A DNA stretch of 64,000 nucleotides from Mageeibacillus sp. UBA6976 (GTDB lineage: Bacteria; Bacillota; Clostridia; Saccharofermentanales; Saccharofermentanaceae), in contig DJYO01000028.1 in assembly GCA_002450155.1 (NCBI GenBank), positions 1-64,000 of the forward strand, in the 5' to 3' direction. How positions within the stretch are numbered: position 1 is the first letter of the stretch; every line of letters begins with the position of its first letter. Of the stretch, positions 59,796-64,000 are shown piece after piece. The notes under the pieces are model-generated. The model saw only the letters and a program-made list of their open reading frames with translations, was not told where the DNA came from and did no database searches. A program made the translations under genes and the position numbers.

Positions 59796-60841
59796 ACATA
59801 AACGATATAGCAGACAAACTTATAAGAGAGCATTCTCTTAATATAGATGAATATGAATATCTCATAACTAACAGGAATGAGGAGATAACAGAGCGCCTTA
59901 GGAACGAAGCCGTAGCCTTAAGACAGAAGGTCTATGGCAGGAGCGTATTCGTAAGGGGCCTTATCGAGATAAGCAGCTACTGCCGTAACGATTGCCTCTA
60001 TTGCGGTATCCGCAGGAGCAATTCCAAGGCACAAAGATACAGACTCACCGAAGAAGAGATATTGTCATGCTGTGACGAAGGATATAGCTTAGGATACAGG
60101 ACCTTTGTGCTCCAGGGCGGAGAGGATGCCTACTATACTGACGATCTGTTATCGGATCTTATCACTAAGATCAAGTCCGGATATCCTGACTGCGCTGTAA
60201 CCCTGTCTTTGGGAGAGCGAAGCTATGAGAGCTATAAGAGGCTCTATGACAGTGGAGCAGACAGATATCTGCTGAGACATGAGACGGCAAACAGGGAGCA
60301 CTATGCAAAGCTCCACCCCCAGTCCCAGTCCTTCGATAACCGTATGGAATGTCTTAGGAATCTCAAGGAGATCGGATATCAGGTTGGCTGCGGTTTTATG
60401 GTTGGCTCTCCTTATCAGACAGACAGGATACTGGCTGAAGACCTTAGATTTATAGAAGGATTCAGGCCGGCCATGTGCGGGATCGGCCCCTTTATCACTC
60501 ACCGGGATACGCCCTTCAGAGATGAGGCAAACGGCAGCGCTGAGCTTACTTTATTTCTTCTTTCGGTAATAAGGATCATGCTTCCCAATGTGCTCCTTCC
60601 GGCCACTACCGCTCTGGGAACCGCTGATGCCATCGGAAGAGAGAAGGGCATATTGGCAGGTGCCAATGTCGTAATGCCTAATCTGTCTCCTTCCGAAGTA
60701 AGGAAGAAATATCTGCTCTACGATAACAAGATCTGCACGGGAGAAGAGAGTGCCCAGTGCCGGAGCTGCCTTAGTGGAAGGATGCGATCCATCGGATATG
60801 AGGTAGTAACTGATAGAGGCGACGTAAGAAATATGGACTGA
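59792..60841 (+). CDS. hydE: [FeFe]-hydrogenase H-cluster maturase HydE (radical SAM)
   Basis: 349 residues. Radical SAM enzyme that takes part in building the dithiomethylamine ligand of the [FeFe]-hydrogenase H-cluster. The cluster motif CRNDCLYC gives Cys64, Cys68, Cys71, and the TIM-barrel sequence FVLQGGEDAYYTDDLLSDLI is typical of HydE (compare BioB and ThiH). A second cysteine set (CTGEESAQCRSC) near the C-terminus is also seen in many HydE proteins. hydF, hydG and hydrogenase structural genes are not in the window. 4-nt ATGA overlap with the YjbR-EVE gene. Convergent with the CPBP gene, with a shared terminator between. Confidence 0.88.
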   Translation: MNINDIADKLIREHSLNIDEYEYLITNRNEEITERLRNEAVALRQKVYGRSVFVRGLIEISSYCRNDCLYCGIRRSNSKAQRYRLTEEEILSCCDEGYSLGYRTFVLQGGEDAYYTDDLLSDLITKIKSGYPDCAVTLSLGERSYESYKRLYDSGADRYLLRHETANREHYAKLHPQSQSFDNRMECLRNLKEIGYQVGCGFMVGSPYQTDRILAEDLRFIEGFRPAMCGIGPFITHRDTPFRDEANGSAELTLFLLSVIRIMLPNVLLPATTALGTADAIGREKGILAGANVVMPNLSPSEVRKKYLLYDNKICTGEESAQCRSCLSGRMRSIGYEVVTDRGDVRNMD

Positions 60842-60845
60842 CCTA

Positions 60846-60874
60846 AATAAAGGCTCCGCTTGGGAGCCTTTATT
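60846..60874. terminator. Bidirectional terminator between hydE and the CPBP gene
   Basis: A 12-bp perfect stem (AATAAAGGCTCC at 60846-60857 with GGAGCCTTTATT at 60863-60874) with a 5-nt loop. A/T-rich arm ends give U runs on both strands. Confidence 0.85.
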
Positions 60875-60883
60875 CATGTTATT

Positions 60884-62485
60884 TTATGCGGATATAAGTC
60901 CCGGCAGATATGTCGATACAAAAAGCCCGATGCCTGCTATATAGAACAGCCACATATAAGGACTTGTAAGTATTATCTTGGCCTGTTCCTTGAAGCTTAA
61001 TTCGCCTTCCTGCCTGTTGATCTTAAACTGTCGCTTTACCAGGGATACTATCGCAATGATCAAGCCTATCAAAGCGATAACACCGAGGAAGATCATCCAG
61101 ATTGCATATATGCCTACCTTGGTGAGGGCCTCTGTATCCTCCATTATCTCATTTATATTCGAGGCATATTTGCTTATCGCTTCTGTATAGCCAGTTGCGA
61201 GTGTTGCTGTGATGACCGAAGATGTGAGGTTCATCAGCATGTGCAGGATGATGGTATATATGACCTTACCTGTTCTTAAGTATATGTAAGCCCAGAAGAA
61301 TCCCAGAAGCGTAGCGAAGAAGAATTGGGAGAAGTTACCATGGAACAGACCGAACATCAGACCTGAGAGCAGGATCGCCGTAAACTCTCCATACTTTCTT
61401 GTGCGGTCAACAAGGATCTTTCTGAAGATAAGTTCTTCTACAATAGGAGCAATGATACCTATAACAAGAGCTCTCACAAATATATTACCTGACATCAGAT
61501 TTGCCATCCCGTCAAGTGCGGGTGAACCGCTGAAGAGCAGATGAAAGTAGGTTCCGATGATGGTGCCTATAAATACCAGTGCTGCTGAGATAAAGACATA
61601 TTTGATAAACTTTCCTATGCTCAGTTTGTTTACAGAAGGAGCCTCCTTGGGAACTTTCCTAATGACGAGATAAAGAGAGGCGAAGCCGATGACATCAACA
61701 GACATCACGATCATGAGCAAGGTTACAAGGACGACATACCCTGCCTCAAGACTCTGAAGATATTGCTTAGACATGAGAATTGCCACCGACTGAACAGTAG
61801 TTGTGACAGTTGCAAAGAAAGCATATGCGGGGCCTACTGCCTGAAGCCTTCCGGCAAGATCTTTCTCGGCAGGAGCTTTCCTTAAGATCAGGAACAATAC
61901 GAGCAGAGTAAGTGCGCAGATCACGATAATTGCGATATTTGCCGAAGCAGGGAAGGTCACGGTCTTAAGAATGGACAGCTCGCAGCTGAAAAAGAATAGT
62001 GACCTGGGGGAGATAGCACCTAAGTTGCTTTCGGCAACCGCGCTGTCTATTTCTTCTGCTGTCATGTCGGGTGCATTGTCTGCAAAGAAACTTCGCATCT
62101 CATCTTCATTTGCCATGAAGATGAATTCTGCAGTGTAACTGCCCTCATCAAGGTGCATCGTTAGCTCCTCTGAGGCTGAGTGCCCTGTTGATTGACACAG
62201 GACATTCCCTTTAGAGTCCTTGATAACTATGCCTGTTATATGAGACGGTTCAGGTACCGACCAGGAATATCTGAAGGTATAATCTCCGTCCTTGACCTCT
62301 CCTAAGTCCATAACGAGGGGGTCAGTCTGACAGACGCCGTTTTTGACCTCAACTTCAGAGGTCATTTTCTGGTAATAGATCTCTGACAGGAAACCGTTGG
62401 ATGATATGACTAATGCTGTCCCGATAAATGTAGCGATTACAAGTACTATAGCTGCAATGAGCAGCACCTTTTTTGTTCCGTTCAT
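60884..62485 (-). CDS. CPBP-family intramembrane metalloprotease
   Basis: 533 residues. A signal/first helix (about 7-30) is followed by an extracytoplasmic domain (about 40-160, beta-type) and then 9-10 helices. The CPBP motifs are IVEELIFRK (Glu350, Glu351, Arg355), FGLFHGN (His382) and HMLMN. Known relatives cleave prenylated proteins, bacteriocin precursors or anti-sigma factors; none is adjacent here. The large N-terminal domain is unusual for the family and may bind substrate. AAAGGGG precedes the ATG. Confidence 0.85.
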   Translation of the reverse strand: MNGTKKVLLIAAIVLVIATFIGTALVISSNGFLSEIYYQKMTSEVEVKNGVCQTDPLVMDLGEVKDGDYTFRYSWSVPEPSHITGIVIKDSKGNVLCQSTGHSASEELTMHLDEGSYTAEFIFMANEDEMRSFFADNAPDMTAEEIDSAVAESNLGAISPRSLFFFSCELSILKTVTFPASANIAIIVICALTLLVLFLILRKAPAEKDLAGRLQAVGPAYAFFATVTTTVQSVAILMSKQYLQSLEAGYVVLVTLLMIVMSVDVIGFASLYLVIRKVPKEAPSVNKLSIGKFIKYVFISAALVFIGTIIGTYFHLLFSGSPALDGMANLMSGNIFVRALVIGIIAPIVEELIFRKILVDRTRKYGEFTAILLSGLMFGLFHGNFSQFFFATLLGFFWAYIYLRTGKVIYTIILHMLMNLTSSVITATLATGYTEAISKYASNINEIMEDTEALTKVGIYAIWMIFLGVIALIGLIIAIVSLVKRQFKINRQEGELSFKEQAKIILTSPYMWLFYIAGIGLFVSTYLPGLISA

Positions 62486-62563
62486 AATGATTATCCCCTT
62501 TATTTTTGCCCGATTGGTGTTATTCTATCTTGAAAAATTTACAAGGTCAATCAGGAGACAAAT

Positions 62564-63691
62564 ATGGAAAGACCCACATCTGTATCAAGAGACAAGATAA
62601 TCGTCAGGGCAAGCATTATAGGCATAGTTGTAAATCTGCTGCTTGCAGCATTCAAGGCGGCTGTAGGTTTTATATCCGGATCCATCGCCATTGTGCTCGA
62701 TGCCGTTAACAACACTTCAGATGCGGCGTCGTCCCTAATAACCATCATTGGCACAAAACTTGCGTCCAAACAGCCGGACAGAAAGCATCCTTACGGCCAT
62801 GGCAGGGTCGAATACCTGAGCGCCATGATAATCTCAGCCATCGTTTTATATGCCGGTATTACATCTCTTATCGAGTCCATAAAGAAGATAATCACCCCCA
62901 CAGAGCCGGATTATAAGGTGGCATCTATCGTTATCGTAAGTGTCGCGATAGTAGTCAAGCTCCTGCTGGGAACCTTTGTTAAGAGGACAGGAGATAAGGT
63001 CAATTCAGATTCTCTTGTGAACTCCGGCAAGGATGCTCTCCTTGATTCCATAATCTCAGCATCAACTCTTATCGCTGCAGTGGTCTTCCTTATCTGGGGA
63101 TTCTCGCTGGAAGCATGGCTCGCTGCGATGATCTCCTTAGTCATAATCAAGTCAGGCGTAGATATGCTCTGGGAGACAGTCTCGCAGCTTCTCGGGCAGA
63201 GGGCAGAGGCTGATCTTATCCGCAAGATCAAGAGCACTGTCACTTCATTCCCTGAAGTAAGCGGCGCTTACGACCTGGTCCTCAACAATTATGGTCCTGA
63301 TACCTACAACGGATCTATTCATATCGAAGTAAGCGATCAGCTTACGGCCCCCAAGATCGATGAACTTACCAGAGCGATATCTGCCAAAGTCTACGAAGAG
63401 GAGGGGATAATACTTACTGCCATAGGCATCTATTCGATTGCTTCTGCAGACAGCGTTTCCGGAAGGATGCTTGCAAAGATCAAAGAGAGGGTCCTTCAGA
63501 TAGACCACGTCATCCAGCTCCACGGTTTCTATGTAAATGAAGAAAAGAAGACCATAAGGTTTGACTGCGTTATCAGCTTCGATGCCAAAGACCGCAGGGA
63601 AGTCATAGACAAGATCTGCAGTGTGGTAACGGAGCTTTACCCGGAATATACTCCCGAGGTATTCCCCGATATAGATTTTAGTGATACTTAA
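62564..63691 (+). CDS. Cation diffusion facilitator family transporter
   Basis: 375 residues. Six helices in the first 215 residues, then a cytoplasmic domain extending to the end and longer than the usual ZT-dimer domain. The membrane metal site reads LDAVNNTSDA (TM2) and NSGKDALLDS (TM5) with HPYGHGRVEYL after TM2; the Asp/Asn-Asp site rather than His-x3-Asp suggests manganese or iron rather than zinc. AGGAG precedes the ATG. Its stop overlaps the stop region of the convergent cytidine deaminase by 4 nt. Confidence 0.88.
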   Translation: MERPTSVSRDKIIVRASIIGIVVNLLLAAFKAAVGFISGSIAIVLDAVNNTSDAASSLITIIGTKLASKQPDRKHPYGHGRVEYLSAMIISAIVLYAGITSLIESIKKIITPTEPDYKVASIVIVSVAIVVKLLLGTFVKRTGDKVNSDSLVNSGKDALLDSIISASTLIAAVVFLIWGFSLEAWLAAMISLVIIKSGVDMLWETVSQLLGQRAEADLIRKIKSTVTSFPEVSGAYDLVLNNYGPDTYNGSIHIEVSDQLTAPKIDELTRAISAKVYEEEGIILTAIGIYSIASADSVSGRMLAKIKERVLQIDHVIQLHGFYVNEEKKTIRFDCVISFDAKDRREVIDKICSVVTELYPEYTPEVFPDIDFSDT

Positions 63692-64000
63692 GTCTTGATC
63701 CCGGCTATATCGTCCGGGCCAAAGCTTAAGGGGAGCAGGTCCTGCAGTTTATATACCTTGTAGTCAGTCTCGGATCTGGCCAATATCACGGTGAGATCAC
63801 CGCCGGCAAATTCAGCAAGGACCTGTCTGCAGACTCCGCAGGGAGGGCAATACTTAAGGCTTCCTCCCGAAGGCGCACCGGCGATCGCTATTGCGTCGAA
63901 AAGCTTATACCCCTCGCTTACCGCCTTGGATACAGCGCATCTTTCCGCACAGATAGAAGGGCTGAAGGCGCTGTTTTCTATATTGCATCCTGTGAAGATA
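63688..64000 (-). CDS. cdd: Cytidine deaminase (5' end beyond the window)
   Basis: 104 codons visible. Converts cytidine and deoxycytidine to uridine forms in nucleotide salvage. The zinc site shows CAER (Cys ligand and proton-relay Glu) and PCGVCRQ (two further Cys), the three-cysteine version found in tetrameric Cdd. The C-terminus ends AGIKT. The N-terminal roughly 30 residues lie outside the window. Its last codons overlap the CDF transporter's stop on the other strand. Confidence 0.9.
   Translation of the reverse strand, partial: IFTGCNIENSAFSPSICAERCAVSKAVSEGYKLFDAIAIAGAPSGGSLKYCPPCGVCRQVLAEFAGGDLTVILARSETDYKVYKLQDLLPLSFGPDDIAGIKT

Noticed and set aside
1..64000. CRISPR array, tRNA, rRNA or prophage genes
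   Set aside because: No regularly spaced repeats, no cloverleaf with a CCA-type end and no phage structural genes were recognised; a covariance-model search would be needed to exclude small RNAs.

Overview
The window looks like a chromosomal segment of a strictly anaerobic, low-to-mid GC Firmicute of the class Clostridia, probably a gut or rumen species. The evidence is a clostridial-type fatty-acid cluster (FabH, FabK, FabD, FabG, FabF, AccB, FabZ, AccC, AccDA) behind FabT-like operators, GatCAB, the [FeFe]-hydrogenase maturase HydE, a choloylglycine/bile salt hydrolase, AGGAGG-type ribosome binding sites and TTGACA/TATAAT promoters. Genus cannot be fixed from sequence alone. No rRNA, tRNA or CRISPR array was seen.

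Layout. 1-2074: tail of an unknown gene, then an AT-richer lipoprotein/membrane-protein pair. 2207-3653: asparaginase and a C39-like papain-fold protein. 3684-15607: the type II fatty-acid synthesis and acetyl-CoA carboxylase operon, led by an extended -10 promoter overlapped by two TTTGA-N3-TCAAA palindromes and running on into a GH3 glycosidase and a HAD phosphatase. acpP and the expected MarR-type regulator are absent, and accD and accA are one fused gene. 15721-24902: glf, two PrsA-like secreted proteins, gatCAB, a CBS-domain membrane protein and a second HAD, ended by a hairpin terminator. 24977-33197: rpoB-rpoC as an isolated unit with its own near-consensus promoter and a strong terminator; rpoB has non-canonical residues at two rifampicin-contact positions. 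33285-37413: an SH3/NlpC-P60 wall hydrolase, then one-carbon genes (cyclodeaminase family, folD) and an RNA uracil methyltransferase.

37414-46841 is an accessory zone: a RelB/YafQ toxin-antitoxin pair with a perfect-consensus promoter, a dead TnpB 3' end with the IS605-type right-end hairpin, truncated gene pieces, bile salt hydrolase, aldo/keto reductase, a MerR/YhfC pair followed by a BAAT-type hydrolase that has lost its core, a DUF2716 protein, an acetyltransferase, an XRE-membrane fusion regulator and a lipoprotein.

46858-54123 (minus strand) is the most striking unit: an M13 metallopeptidase lipoprotein, a 10-TM FtsX-type permease, its ABC ATPase, a LytTR response regulator and an AgrC-like histidine kinase in one operon. 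Upstream lie two direct repeats exactly 21 bp apart, placed at about -41 to -72 of an extended -10 promoter, which is the geometry of LytTR-activated promoters. I infer a self-regulated system that senses, cuts and/or expels an extracellular peptide.

54241-64000: a TetR gene with two near-identical operators built into its promoter and an FMN-reductase partner; an acyltransferase-3; a LURP-one/scramblase-like gene with a decayed duplicated 3' end and a repeat-bounded element beside it; a lipoprotein behind tandem CAATA-N6-TATTG palindromes; a YjbR-EVE fusion overlapping hydE; a CPBP protease; a CDF metal transporter; and a cytidine deaminase cut by the window end.
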